DNA of 64,000 nt, from the NCBI RefSeq assembly GCF_008629675.1, contig NZ_VWOX01000004.1, positions 124,001-188,000 of the forward strand, read 5' to 3'. This DNA comes from Roseiconus nitratireducens (GTDB lineage Bacteria > Planctomycetota > Planctomycetia > Pirellulales > Pirellulaceae). Below, piece after piece: positions 18,474 through 27,740 of this stretch (its first letter is position 1; every line of letters begins with the position of its first letter). The notes beneath the pieces were generated by a model, which made no database searches, was not told the origin of the DNA, and worked only from the letters and a program-made list of their open reading frames with translations. The position numbers and the translations under genes were made by a program.

Positions 18474-19337
18474 TCAGGCAATTTCGATCCGATCCGCCTG
18501 GTACCATCGGTAGGGGGGCTGGATCGCGTCAACGGGTGCGAATTCCAGGTGCACCACGCGGCGGTGATCGGCACAGTCCTTGGCGGAAACCCGGCTGCCG
18601 TGCAGCAGCAACGGCTTCATCGCGAACACGTCGCCCGCCCGGCAGGCGATTTCGACGATCTCCGCACGGCGCGGTTCACGTCCCACTTCGCTGCCCGGTT
18701 CGCTCCGTGTTGTCAGCGGACGGTCCGGTTTGTCGGCTGCTGATACCGCCGCTCGGTTCCCGTGGAGCACGCGGCCTCCGGGGGCGTCCACTTCGGGACC
18801 ATCGCCTGACGGGTCGCGGTGCGATCCCGGAACCACCACCAGAGGCCCGTTCCGGGGATGCATGTCATCAAGGTGCAAGCGCAACGTCAACATGCTTCGC
18901 AGCAGAGACTCGTCCGCCTGGACGTGCGGCACCCCAGCTTTCACGGTCGGGTGCTCATAAGGGGCGGACGGATCGTGGTGCTGCGCCACCGCAATCGTCA
19001 GGTCTCGATGCAGCGCCAGGTTCCAACTGCGGCCCGGCGGCTTATCGAAAAACAGAATTCGGACCAAGGCGGCCGAAGCGCCCAGCTCCTGGTTCAAAAC
19101 CTCGCCGACGCTTCGATGCTCTAGAATCGCCTTCCAGCCGGACCAAACCGACTGCAGATTCCTGCCCCCGACGATTCGCTTGGCGTTTTCCCCGATCGCT
19201 CCGGCGGCCGGTTGCGATAGGATGCGATTCAGTTGCGAAGCCAGCCGGGCACATCGGTCGGCAGAAACCACACCGGACAAGACCGCAAAACCGTCATCCT
19301 GCAATTGTTTTCGGGTTGATCCGTTCAAGTTAGTCAC
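18474..19337 (-). CDS. Phytanoyl-CoA dioxygenase (PhyH) family protein
   Basis: 287 residues of the Fe(II)/2-oxoglutarate-dependent PhyH family. LQDDGFAVLSGVVS is the usual N-terminus; the iron ligands are likely the His and Asp of LHRDL and the later His of LLLHGS, with the 2-oxoglutarate-binding Arg in RRVVHLEF. A polar insert (about residues 190-220) is longer than usual. Planctomycetes have many such enzymes; substrate cannot be read from sequence. It starts at a GTG only 4 bases from the ATG of the divergent gene. It precedes the sulfatase by 94 bases. Confidence 0.88.
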   Translation of the reverse strand: MTNLNGSTRKQLQDDGFAVLSGVVSADRCARLASQLNRILSQPAAGAIGENAKRIVGGRNLQSVWSGWKAILEHRSVGEVLNQELGASAALVRILFFDKPPGRSWNLALHRDLTIAVAQHHDPSAPYEHPTVKAGVPHVQADESLLRSMLTLRLHLDDMHPRNGPLVVVPGSHRDPSGDGPEVDAPGGRVLHGNRAAVSAADKPDRPLTTRSEPGSEVGREPRRAEIVEIACRAGDVFAMKPLLLHGSRVSAKDCADHRRVVHLEFAPVDAIQPPYRWYQADRIEIA

Positions 19338-19341
19338 CGCG

Positions 19342-20595
19342 ATGTCTGTTTCACCGAACCCGTATTCGCCCCCGCCGGAATCGGCCCCCCCTTCCGCCGA
19401 CGCGACTGTCGCACCGCCCCGTTACCTGGGCCGGTTGACCGAGATTTCCGGCGAACTGGAAACCGCCGAAGCGATCGCGTTGGCCAAGGCCTGCAAACCG
19501 ATCTCGCTGCCATCGATTGACCAGCAGCCGCAGGCCAGCTTTCGCAAGTCATCGCTGGTCGCGCCGACCGTCGTGATCGTGGCGGTCACGGGATTGTTCG
19601 TGCTCCGTCTTTACCGGACCGGTCCCGCCCTTGCTCTTTCGCCCGCCGCGCTCATCGCATCGCTGCTGCTGCCGCTGGTGTTTGTCATCCTGTTCGCCTG
19701 GATGCTGTACCGCCGCGGGAACCAGTATGCCGCTTGCGATCCGCCCCTGGAAGGCGAAACGGTGATGCGTCTTGGCCCCTTGGGCGCGGCATTTGTGAAA
19801 CGAACTCGCGATGGTCGTGCGATTGAGATTTTCTGTTCCTGGCGTCAAATGCAAGTCACCGCCAGCGACGATGCCTGGCTGTTCAACATCGGAATGACCA
19901 GCCCGATGCTGGTCGCGAAACGTTGGCTGGACCGAGACCAGGATGTTCAAGCGGTCGAACAGTTGGTGCTTGAAATCACCCAATGGAACACGGACCACCA
20001 GCCGGTTTGGTCCCTGTCGGAGGTTCCGGAGGAGGCGATGGAATCCTTTCCGAGCTTTCCGCCAGAGTCGATCCGGTTCGAAGGTGACTCCCTGATCGAA
20101 CTGGATCGGCGACAACAGCTAGCGGACCGACTGCGAGACGAACTGCCCGAGTATTCGCTGGGGCGAAGCATTTGGATGCGGCACTCCGCATGGAAAGCTT
20201 TGTTCTGGGGCGTGGTCGCCCTCACGGCAATCCGCATGGCGTATGACGTCTACCGGCAAGGACTGTTCTTCTTTCAAAGTTGGATGCTGATCTTGTTGGT
20301 GGCAGCAAGCATCGTGTGCTGGACGTTCTACAAAATCAGCGGGGCGGTCCATCAGCGTCTAGCTTTCGCCGGCGCCCTGACCGAATCCGATCTGTGGCTC
20401 AACTATCGCTTGCTGATGATCCGGTTGCCGCTGGGATCGTTCCCCTATCGCAACCTGGTCGAAAACACGATCGTGCTGGGGACGGCAACCGGCAGCAGCG
20501 TGGCCGTGCTTGCGGACTCTTACTTCAAAAACCGCGTTGACTTCCAGCGGGCGGTCGACACCGTGGTGCCAGAGGCCTCCGCCAGTCTTCCCTAG
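19342..20595 (+). CDS. YcxB-like membrane protein with internal duplication
   Basis: 417 residues. After a Pro/Ala-rich cytoplasmic tail come two similar halves, each with a pair of transmembrane helices (about 75-130 and 285-340) followed by a soluble beta-rich domain. In both halves the soluble domain ends in a comparable pattern (W-QMQVTASDDAWLFNIG... and YRNLVENTIVLGTATG...), then an Ala-rich helix, Val-Ala-Lys/Asp and an F/V-Q-A-V helix. This resembles the YcxB-like fold. No function is known. The ATG at 19342 is 4 bases from the divergent PhyH start; a longer frame would read through that gene. Confidence 0.75.
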   Translation: MSVSPNPYSPPPESAPPSADATVAPPRYLGRLTEISGELETAEAIALAKACKPISLPSIDQQPQASFRKSSLVAPTVVIVAVTGLFVLRLYRTGPALALSPAALIASLLLPLVFVILFAWMLYRRGNQYAACDPPLEGETVMRLGPLGAAFVKRTRDGRAIEIFCSWRQMQVTASDDAWLFNIGMTSPMLVAKRWLDRDQDVQAVEQLVLEITQWNTDHQPVWSLSEVPEEAMESFPSFPPESIRFEGDSLIELDRRQQLADRLRDELPEYSLGRSIWMRHSAWKALFWGVVALTAIRMAYDVYRQGLFFFQSWMLILLVAASIVCWTFYKISGAVHQRLAFAGALTESDLWLNYRLLMIRLPLGSFPYRNLVENTIVLGTATGSSVAVLADSYFKNRVDFQRAVDTVVPEASASLP

Positions 20596-20657
20596 CAATC
20601 GGCAATGCCACACCGGCCGACCTTGTCACTTTCGCAGAGGCAGCCTACCAATAAAGC

Positions 20658-22595
20658 ATGTCCAAACTTACCAGCCGCCGTCGCTTTGAAGAATATCGTC
20701 AGTACGTCCGTCGTCGAAATGCCGACAAACCGGTCCCCACGGGCCGCCACGGCGGTGACTCGCGTCCCAAGAAACTGGGGGACCGAGAACGCGGATTCTG
20801 GGAACTGATCCGAGCGTTTTGGCGACTGATCCGCTCGCACCGCGGCGAAATCTTTTTTGCCCTGACAATGCTGACGATCGCCATCGGCCTTCGCCTGCTG
20901 CCCCCGATCGGCACCAAACTGGCGATTGACTGCGTGCTGACCGATCCGCCCAAACCGCTGCCCACCTGGCTGGCGGCGGTGGACCTTCCCAGCGACCAGA
21001 TGCAACGACTGGTCTGGATCGCCGCCGGCGTGGTGCTGGTGACGATCCTGGCGACCGTCGTCCATCTGATCAGCCGCTGGACTGCGACCAAAGCCGTCAA
21101 CCAGACCCAAATCACGGTTCGGCGACGTGTCTTCGATCACGCGATCCGGTTGCCCCTGGGCCAGGTTTACGATCTGAAGTCCGGCGGGGTGGCCAGTTTG
21201 ATCCGCGAGGACGCTGGCGGTGTCGCCGACTTGATCTTCTCGATGCTTTACAACCCCTGGCGGGCCATCGTTCAATTCGTCGGCAGCCTGATCATTCTGG
21301 TCTTCGTTGATTGGAAATTGATGGTCGGCGGGTTGCTTCTTCTGCCAATGGTGTGGGTGACCCACCGGACTTGGATCAATCGGATTCGACCGCTGTACCG
21401 CGACATCCGTAAACAGCGACAGCGGATCGACGCCGGTGCCACTGAAACGTTCGGAGGAATCCGAGTCGTCCGCACCTTTTCGCGTTCCCGCAGCGAGTCA
21501 AAGAAGTTTGTGCGTGAAGGCGGTTTCCTGGTGCGACAGCAACTGTTCACGTGGTGGTGGACCCGAATCATCGAAACCATTTGGGAAGTCGTGATTCCGC
21601 TGGCATCCACGGGACTACTGCTCTACGGCGGCTACCAGATCCTCCAGGGAGATCTGACCCTCGGCGACTTGATGATGTTCTTGGTGTATCTGACGATGCT
21701 GCTGGATCCGTTAGCAACGCTGGCCGGAAGCGCCGTCGGATTTCAAAACAACCTGGCGGGGCTGGACCGGATCCTGGACGTGATGGAGGTGGACAGCGAG
21801 TTGCCGACCAACCCCAACGCGGTGCATGTCGCCAAAGCGTCGACCGCTGGCCGGATCACGATCGACAACGTCAGCTTCCGTTACCCCGAAACGGAAACCG
21901 AGGTGCTCAAGGAAATCTCCCTGGACATCGAACCCGGCGAAACCGTCGCCCTGGTCGGACGCAGCGGCGCGGGGAAGACCACGCTGACAAACTTGATCGC
22001 TCGGTTCTACGATCCGGATGTGGGCAGCATTCGCCTGGATGGCCGCGACCTGCGTGACATCAACCTGGAAAGCTTTCGCAGCTTGCTGGGCATCGTCGAA
22101 CAGGACGTATTCTTGTTCGACGGGACGATCGCGGAAAACGTTGCCTACGCCCGACGTGATTGCACCCCGGAGGAAATCGTCGCGGCGGCCGATGCCGCGG
22201 CGGCCCACGAGTTCATCGAAAAGCTTCCCGATGGCTACGACAGCATCATTGGGGAACGCGGCGTCAAGCTCTCCGGCGGACAGCGACAACGGTTGGCGAT
22301 CGCCCGAGCGATCCTTGCCGATCCGAGGATTCTGATTCTGGACGAGGCCACCAGCAATCTTGACAGTGAAAGCGAGCAACTGATTCAACATTCCCTTCAC
22401 GAGCTGCTGCAGGACCGCACCGCACTGGTCATCGCCCACCGCCTGAGCACGATTCGCGGGGCCGACAAGATCGTCGTCCTGGAAGACGGACGGATCATCG
22501 AAGTCGGAACCCACGAAGAATTGCTTGCTGCCGGCGGACGGTACCAAGACATGGTGGCACTGCAGATGGCCGAACCGGATCAGATGGCCCGCTAA
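20658..22595 (+). CDS. ABC exporter, fused permease and ATPase (MsbA-like)
   Basis: 645 residues. A basic N-terminal tail leads into a six-helix ABC exporter transmembrane domain (about 60-370), followed by the nucleotide-binding domain with Walker A GRSGAGKTT (about 436), Q-loop EQDVFLFDG, signature LSGGQRQRLAIARAI, Walker B ILILDEATS and the switch His in VIAHRLSTIRGADKI. All catalytic residues are intact. Homodimeric members export lipids, peptides or drugs; MsbA-like lipid A core export would suit a Gram-negative envelope but cannot be proved. It follows the YcxB-like gene by 62 bases, same strand. Confidence 0.93.
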   Translation: MSKLTSRRRFEEYRQYVRRRNADKPVPTGRHGGDSRPKKLGDRERGFWELIRAFWRLIRSHRGEIFFALTMLTIAIGLRLLPPIGTKLAIDCVLTDPPKPLPTWLAAVDLPSDQMQRLVWIAAGVVLVTILATVVHLISRWTATKAVNQTQITVRRRVFDHAIRLPLGQVYDLKSGGVASLIREDAGGVADLIFSMLYNPWRAIVQFVGSLIILVFVDWKLMVGGLLLLPMVWVTHRTWINRIRPLYRDIRKQRQRIDAGATETFGGIRVVRTFSRSRSESKKFVREGGFLVRQQLFTWWWTRIIETIWEVVIPLASTGLLLYGGYQILQGDLTLGDLMMFLVYLTMLLDPLATLAGSAVGFQNNLAGLDRILDVMEVDSELPTNPNAVHVAKASTAGRITIDNVSFRYPETETEVLKEISLDIEPGETVALVGRSGAGKTTLTNLIARFYDPDVGSIRLDGRDLRDINLESFRSLLGIVEQDVFLFDGTIAENVAYARRDCTPEEIVAAADAAAAHEFIEKLPDGYDSIIGERGVKLSGGQRQRLAIARAILADPRILILDEATSNLDSESEQLIQHSLHELLQDRTALVIAHRLSTIRGADKIVVLEDGRIIEVGTHEELLAAGGRYQDMVALQMAEPDQMAR

Positions 22596-22764
22596 GCCTG
22601 CCGACGCCGTGCCCCGGTTTCCCGACAGCCGCTGCGAGGTGAACCGTGACAGCGGTGATGGCTGATCACCGGCGGGGCGGTCTTTGCGATGACACTGTCT
22701 TTGCCGGAGCGGCATTCGCTATACTGTCACACGCCACTATCCCCGCCTTTCGCAATATCCTGCC

Positions 22765-24045
22765 ATGAAAATCTCCTGCCTGCTGGCCACCGCGGCCGTT
22801 TTGTTCCCGACCCTTCTGACAGCCGGCGATGCCGATTGGCCGCAATGGCGTGGGCCCAATCGGGACGGCCACGCCGCCCCCCAATCACTGCTTTCAGAGT
22901 GGCCCAGTGAAGGGCCCCAGCTGAAGTGGAGCGCGATGGATCTGGGCACCGGCTACAGCGCAGTGTCCGTCGTCGGCGACCAGGTTTTCACCATGGGATC
23001 GGTCGATGGCCAAGCGATCGTGTTTTGCCTTTCACTGAGCGACGGATCCCAAATCTGGCAAACCAGCATCGGCCGTGCCGGCGGCGACAACGACTACAAC
23101 ACGGGCTGGGGGAACGGTCAACGTTGCACGCCGACCGTCGACGGAGACCAGGTGTTTGCCCTGTCGGACATTGGCACGGTGGCCGCCTTGGACCGAGAAA
23201 CGGGCGAGGTCCAGTGGAAGACGGAGCTGGTTGCCGACCATGGCGGCGAGATCCCGACCTGGGGCTACAGTGAATCTCCGCTGGTCGACCAGGACCGCAT
23301 CATTGTCACGCCGGGCAACGCCAATTTTATGATCGGACTGGACCGCAAAACGGGGTCCAAAGTTTGGGGCTCCAAAGGCGTCAATGCACCAGCTCAGTAC
23401 GTGTCGGTCGTCAAAGGGGCCGTCGGGTCGACCGCGTACTACGCCACCGCCAGCAAACCGGGGCTGTTTGCATTTGACGCCGCCAGCGGAGACAAGCTGT
23501 TCGCAGATGAAATGACCGGAAACAAGGTCGCGGTGATCCCGACACCGGTCATCGAAGGCAACTTCCTCTATCACACCAGCGATTACGGCGCGGGCAACAC
23601 GCTGCTGGAGTTGACCGGTAGCTCCGGTGCAATCGTGGCCGAGTCGATTTACGCGTTGAATACCAAAACGATGGGAAACCACCACGGCGGCGTCGTTCTG
23701 GTGAACGGAGTCATATACGGATTCACAAAGCAAAGCGGTGGCAATTGGATGGCGCAGGACTTCAAGTCGGGAGAGACGTTGTGGATGGAGCGTAGCCGGC
23801 CCAATCGAAGCGGGTCCATCTGCTACGCCGACGGAAGGCTGTACTGCTACAGCGACAAAGACGGCACCGTCACGCTGGTCACACCGGACCGCAGCGGGTG
23901 GGTCACCAACGGCACGCTGACGCTGCCAAGCCAAACCGAAATCCCAAGAAAAAGCGGAGCCATTTGGACCCATCCGGTCGTCGCCAACGGCACGCTGATC
24001 GTCCGTGACCAGGACCTGATGTTCGCCTACGACATCGCCAAATGA
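22765..24045 (+). CDS. Secreted PQQ-like beta-propeller protein
   Basis: 426 residues with a signal peptide cleaved after LLTAG or close by. WPQWRGPNRDG directly after the signal is the typical opening of planctomycete BamB/PQQ-like propellers; repeats of the VALDRETGEVQWKTEL, GLDRKTGSKVW and FDAASGDKLF type form the blades. There is no evidence for PQQ binding residues. In planctomycetes these proteins are very numerous and of unknown function. It is separated from the ABC exporter by 169 bases containing a small hairpin. Confidence 0.85.
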   Translation: MKISCLLATAAVLFPTLLTAGDADWPQWRGPNRDGHAAPQSLLSEWPSEGPQLKWSAMDLGTGYSAVSVVGDQVFTMGSVDGQAIVFCLSLSDGSQIWQTSIGRAGGDNDYNTGWGNGQRCTPTVDGDQVFALSDIGTVAALDRETGEVQWKTELVADHGGEIPTWGYSESPLVDQDRIIVTPGNANFMIGLDRKTGSKVWGSKGVNAPAQYVSVVKGAVGSTAYYATASKPGLFAFDAASGDKLFADEMTGNKVAVIPTPVIEGNFLYHTSDYGAGNTLLELTGSSGAIVAESIYALNTKTMGNHHGGVVLVNGVIYGFTKQSGGNWMAQDFKSGETLWMERSRPNRSGSICYADGRLYCYSDKDGTVTLVTPDRSGWVTNGTLTLPSQTEIPRKSGAIWTHPVVANGTLIVRDQDLMFAYDIAK

Positions 24046-24196
24046 ACGGGGCGTGGGTGGCGGACGAGTGGTGCATCCATCAATGAACGGCGGTTGGCAT
24101 TGGACGAGCTCCAGTCGCAAAGCGACGGAAGCATCACCGTGTCAGCGAGCAGCGAGGTCCATCCTCCCCTCGCCGGCGTTCGGACCCTCCTTGGAC

Positions 24197-24238
24197 GTCG
24201 TGCAACTTTCCGAGCCAGGAGAAGACGTGCGTTTCTGA
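24197..24238. repeat. Short dispersed repeat, copy 2
   Basis: Matches 16783-16822 through the core CTTTCCGAGCCAGGA and the following GACGTG. It abuts copy B of the large palindromic element. Confidence 0.55.
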
Positions 24239-24389
24239 AATTCACCCTCCCTCCGGGAGGGTCAAAGGCGAGGCACGAGCCTTTGGGGAGGGTGTCCTAG
24301 AGAACGAGTTGAAATCAAGGACGCCGGGCGTGCCCTCCCCGCGTCGTCGCAAGCTCCTCCGCGACCCTCCCGGAGGGAGGGTGAAGCAA
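24238..24389. repeat. Dispersed MITE-like palindromic element, copy B
   Basis: Reverse complement of copy A at 855-1003, with the same terminal CACCCTCC...GGAGGGT hairpins and internal blocks. The central 30 bases are the least conserved part. It sits between two convergent genes. Confidence 0.8.
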
Positions 24390-24440
24390 ACTTGCACGTC
24401 CGTTTTGCATGTTGAGCGTCGCTAACGTGCCCCGTTCCGA

Positions 24441-25502
24441 CTAACGCTGGTAGATGGGCAGGTAGCCATAGTCCAGCTGCAACATGATCAGGTTGCACGC
24501 GGTGACATACACCGGATGAATCTGGCCGTCCCAGGAACCGTCGGGCCGTTGCTGGCTGACGATCCGATCGTAAAGTTTGGCTCGGAAAGGCAACCACAGT
24601 TCATCGCCTTGGCGGTACACGACCTGGCTGTAGTACAGGTAGGTGTAGTGCCAATGGCCGAAGGCCCGGGCGCCATCGCTGATGCTGTGCAATTGCTCCT
24701 TGGTGTAAGCCCACATTTCCGGAACGTGTTCGCTGTCGTAGTCGCCAGCGTTGTAAAGCGCCGCCAAGGCCGCCGCGGTGATCGCCGGCCGGCTGTTGCC
24801 GCGTTGGCGACTGCTGTAGCTGATCCCGCCGTCTTTGTTTTTGCATTCGTAGATGTACTGCTTGGCTCGCTCGATGACATCGCTGCTGACGGGGATTCCC
24901 GCGTTCCGACAGCCACGCAATCCCTGGACCTGTGTGATCGTCGTCGAACCTTCATCGAAATCATTTCCTTCGGCTGCCGAGACGTATCCCCAGCCGCCGG
25001 CGGCGGTCTGCGCGTTGCCGCTGAATTCGACAGCCCGCGATAGCACGTCGACCAGTTCGCGGCGACGATCCAGCAGCCCCTCCTCGCCCAAGACTTGGGA
25101 AAGGAACAACATCGCGAACCCGTGCCCGTAGGTGTACCGCTGGTCGGTCTGCGGATCACCGATCAGCCCGTTATCGCGACTCTTGCTGATCAGGTAGTCG
25201 GCGGTCCGCGCGATCTGCTTGGCGAACGGTCCCTGCGTGGTCGTCGACCCGCTGCTGATCATTGCGGTCCCGGACAGCGCGGCCATCGCGGTGGGATACA
25301 CCTGCGTGTTCCAATGGCCCCGCGAGGACTGGGTCTTGCTAAGCCAGGACAAAGCTTTTTGGGTCGCCGTTTCCCAGGACGCCTTGCTGCTAGCGGCCGC
25401 CGCATGGGAACGTCCACCGACACCCGCCACGGCTCCCAGGGCCGAACCGCCCAGTGCCGCCGCGGAGCAAAGCCAGTCGCGACGATTCGATTTTTGAAAC
25501 AT
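24441..25502 (-). CDS. Secreted prenyltransferase/squalene-oxidase repeat protein
   Basis: 353 residues. The N-terminus has a twin-arginine-like signal (RRDWLCSAAALGGSALG), so the folded protein is probably exported by Tat. The body is an alpha/alpha toroid with repeats of the squalene-cyclase type: KTQSSRGHWN, TAAGGWGYVS, KNKDGGISYS and QQRPDGSWDG. The DXDD catalytic motif of squalene-hopene cyclases is not seen, so it is unlikely to be a cyclase; such proteins are common in planctomycetes and their role is unknown. It lies 93 bases downstream of mutM on the same strand. Confidence 0.82.
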   Translation of the reverse strand: MFQKSNRRDWLCSAAALGGSALGAVAGVGGRSHAAAASSKASWETATQKALSWLSKTQSSRGHWNTQVYPTAMAALSGTAMISSGSTTTQGPFAKQIARTADYLISKSRDNGLIGDPQTDQRYTYGHGFAMLFLSQVLGEEGLLDRRRELVDVLSRAVEFSGNAQTAAGGWGYVSAAEGNDFDEGSTTITQVQGLRGCRNAGIPVSSDVIERAKQYIYECKNKDGGISYSSRQRGNSRPAITAAALAALYNAGDYDSEHVPEMWAYTKEQLHSISDGARAFGHWHYTYLYYSQVVYRQGDELWLPFRAKLYDRIVSQQRPDGSWDGQIHPVYVTACNLIMLQLDYGYLPIYQR

Positions 25503-25595
25503 GTTTTTCTCGGTCGGGGGACGACGCCGGCCAGCACCAAACCGACTTTCGGCATACGGCGACGGCAGCCGCCAGACGAAGGCCCCGATACGGTG

Positions 25596-26555
25596 CTAGC
25601 GATTTTCAGACGCAAGCGGGGTCCGGATCGGCGCGTCCAGAGGCAGTGAACCGTGTTCCAGTGTACCGCGATTCGGCCGGCCCCCAAAACTGGAATCTCG
25701 CGGAATCGAAGCGTGCAGGCCCGTTTTTCGCTGACAACTCGGGCAAAAGAACGTACTCCGCTGGGCCTGAACGATGCGGCGAATGACGCCCGAATCACAC
25801 CTCCGACACTTTTGATTTGCGCGGTCGTAGACGCGGTGGTAGTTCTGGTAACCACCCTGTTGGTTCAATGCGTTGCGATAGGTCCCGTCGGAAAGCGTGC
25901 TGCCCTCATGCTCAATCGCCTCGCCCAACACCTGGCCGGTCGCCCACCAGATCCGCTGCCACTGCGGCCCCGTCAATCGATCGCACCGGGTGCGTGGATC
26001 CACGCCAGCGACAAACAGAATCTCCGCGGCGTACAGGTTGCCGATGCCCGCAACGACCGACTGATCAAGCAACGCGACTTTGATCGGCCGTCGGCTCAAA
26101 CGCAGGCGATCCCGCAATTGCCCCGTACTGATGCGCATCGCATCTTCACCCAAGCGGCCGCGGACTTGTTGTTCCAATTGCGATGGCTTCAACAACCGAA
26201 CCGTTCCCAACCCACGCCGATCCCAGAACAACAGCTCACGGTGGGGCCCTCCGGCCAGCCGAAGCCGCAGTCGCAAGTGTTCCGGCCCTGGCGGGTCGGA
26301 CAACAGCACCAGCCCGGTCATTCGGGGTTCGATCACCAGTGTTTGCCCGTCCTGAAGCTCGATCAGAACACGTTTTCCCAACCGCCCAACCGCCCGAACC
26401 TGCTGCCCGCGGACGCACGCATCGAACTGAGCAATTCCGGGTTGCAACAGGATCGGCCGCTTCTCGCACGGGGGCTGCTCGGCGGCCAGGATCCGGTGCC
26501 CAACGATCGGCTCGACGCCGCGGCGCATGGTTTCGACTTCGGGAAGTTCGGGCAT
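25596..26555 (-). CDS. mutM: Formamidopyrimidine-DNA glycosylase
   Basis: Excises oxidised purines (8-oxoguanine, Fapy) and nicks at the abasic site in base-excision repair. MPELPEVETMRRG gives the catalytic Pro2 and Glu3 after Met removal; GIGNLYAAEILF is the helix-two-turn-helix, and CRRCDSG...CPSCQ is the four-cysteine zinc finger. The start is fixed at ATG 26555 because Pro2 must be the N-terminus. At 319 residues it is longer than the usual 270 or so, from a 40-residue tail after the zinc finger with no recognised motif. Confidence 0.96.
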   Translation of the reverse strand: MPELPEVETMRRGVEPIVGHRILAAEQPPCEKRPILLQPGIAQFDACVRGQQVRAVGRLGKRVLIELQDGQTLVIEPRMTGLVLLSDPPGPEHLRLRLRLAGGPHRELLFWDRRGLGTVRLLKPSQLEQQVRGRLGEDAMRISTGQLRDRLRLSRRPIKVALLDQSVVAGIGNLYAAEILFVAGVDPRTRCDRLTGPQWQRIWWATGQVLGEAIEHEGSTLSDGTYRNALNQQGGYQNYHRVYDRANQKCRRCDSGVIRRIVQAQRSTFFCPSCQRKTGLHASIPRDSSFGGRPNRGTLEHGSLPLDAPIRTPLASENR

Positions 26556-26738
26556 GAAATCTCCGGCGAAAGGGGGGGCACGCATCAGGTTTTCAGACAG
26601 AGCCTGGCTGGACGGCGTCACTTTGGGTAAGCCGCGTCGCGCCAGCCGCGGGTTTTCTCGCCTCAACCGGCAGCGAGCGTTTTGCCGCTCATTGCACTGC
26701 AAATCTCGGTGTTTTTAATTGAAAGTGTCGATGTCCAG

Positions 26739-27665
26739 CTAGCAGAACACCCGGCCTTCGATCGGATAGCGGTCATCGGTTGCAACCGCTCCATGATCCG
26801 CCCGCGCGAATCCCTGCCAACCGCCGACGGCGGCCAACACCGCATCCAGGGCGTCTCCGCCCGGATCATTCATCAGCACACGTCGGCGATGTTCCGAAAT
26901 GTCCACCAGGGGTCGCAGCCCGCTCAAAATCTTCCGACGCTGGCTGCGATGAATCGGTTCCGGCGGTCTGCCGCCGGACTGCTTGTAACGTTGATGGGGC
27001 AAGCCCCACCGTTTCAAAGTGGACGCGGGGCAGGCTTCGACCATCACGGCGAGGGTCGAATCGGGATCCAGCCGACCGTATTGAAACGGCAACACGCAAA
27101 CGTGTGGATGATCCGCCAGGGGTAACAGGACGTCCCGCATGCCGTGGAAGGTTTGATAAATGATTCGATAGTGGTAGCAGTCAAAGGGGGTTTGGGTCTC
27201 CCGATCCGTTCGACGCCGCACGTGCAGAGCACCGACCCGCTGCTGCGTTCGCCGGACCAACGCCCGACCGAGCTCTTTCGCCGTGCCGTCGAACTGGTTT
27301 AGGTACGCCAATTGCTGTTTCCATCGCCCCAACCCCAACTCGATCGGCAGGCCGAACGGAAAATCGCAGCTCCAGAAGGTTTGCTCCTGGCTGGAAATGC
27401 GGTCGACCAGATAAGCGAGAACCTGGTCGCGATCGTCGCTGCCGGCGAGCTTGCCCAGCCGATTCAGTGAGTCCAGGCGGAACTTCGGTGTGGTGTGGCC
27501 GGGTTTCAAGCGACGCGTGCAGGATAACTCGGCGCACCATGCCGTTTTTCCCGCCTGGGCCGCTCCGCTGAAGTCAACGCCGACCACCGTCTTGAACGGT
27601 GGGAATCGCGTTTCGAACCGATTCGGTGCGTTGACCAATGACAAAAACCCAGTGAGAATCGGCAA
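26739..27665 (-). CDS. DUF429 family protein
   Basis: 308 residues with the RNase-H-like motifs of DUF429: VVGVDFSGA near the N-terminus, [17 protein letters not shown] and the [13 protein letters not shown] near the C-terminus, which together place several acidic residues as in metal-dependent nucleases. Biochemical function is unknown. The start is uncertain: the longest frame begins with TTG at 27665, while a GTG at 27587 (V-V-G-V-D-F) would start right at the first strand. It is divergent from trpB. Confidence 0.75.
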   Translation of the reverse strand: MPILTGFLSLVNAPNRFETRFPPFKTVVGVDFSGAAQAGKTAWCAELSCTRRLKPGHTTPKFRLDSLNRLGKLAGSDDRDQVLAYLVDRISSQEQTFWSCDFPFGLPIELGLGRWKQQLAYLNQFDGTAKELGRALVRRTQQRVGALHVRRRTDRETQTPFDCYHYRIIYQTFHGMRDVLLPLADHPHVCVLPFQYGRLDPDSTLAVMVEACPASTLKRWGLPHQRYKQSGGRPPEPIHRSQRRKILSGLRPLVDISEHRRRVLMNDPGGDALDAVLAAVGGWQGFARADHGAVATDDRYPIEGRVFC

Positions 27666-27740
27666 GCATTCTTGATCCTGTCGCCGTCGACGCCCGATCC
27701 ACCGAGGCGGTCACGGCAACGCATTTTGGCAATTTCCGCG

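Larger units (their letters stand above)
24046..24440. other. Intergenic region with repeats
   Basis: No gene. It lies between convergent genes and is occupied by copy 2 of the short repeat (24197-24238) and copy B of the large palindromic element (24238-24389). Confidence 0.6.
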
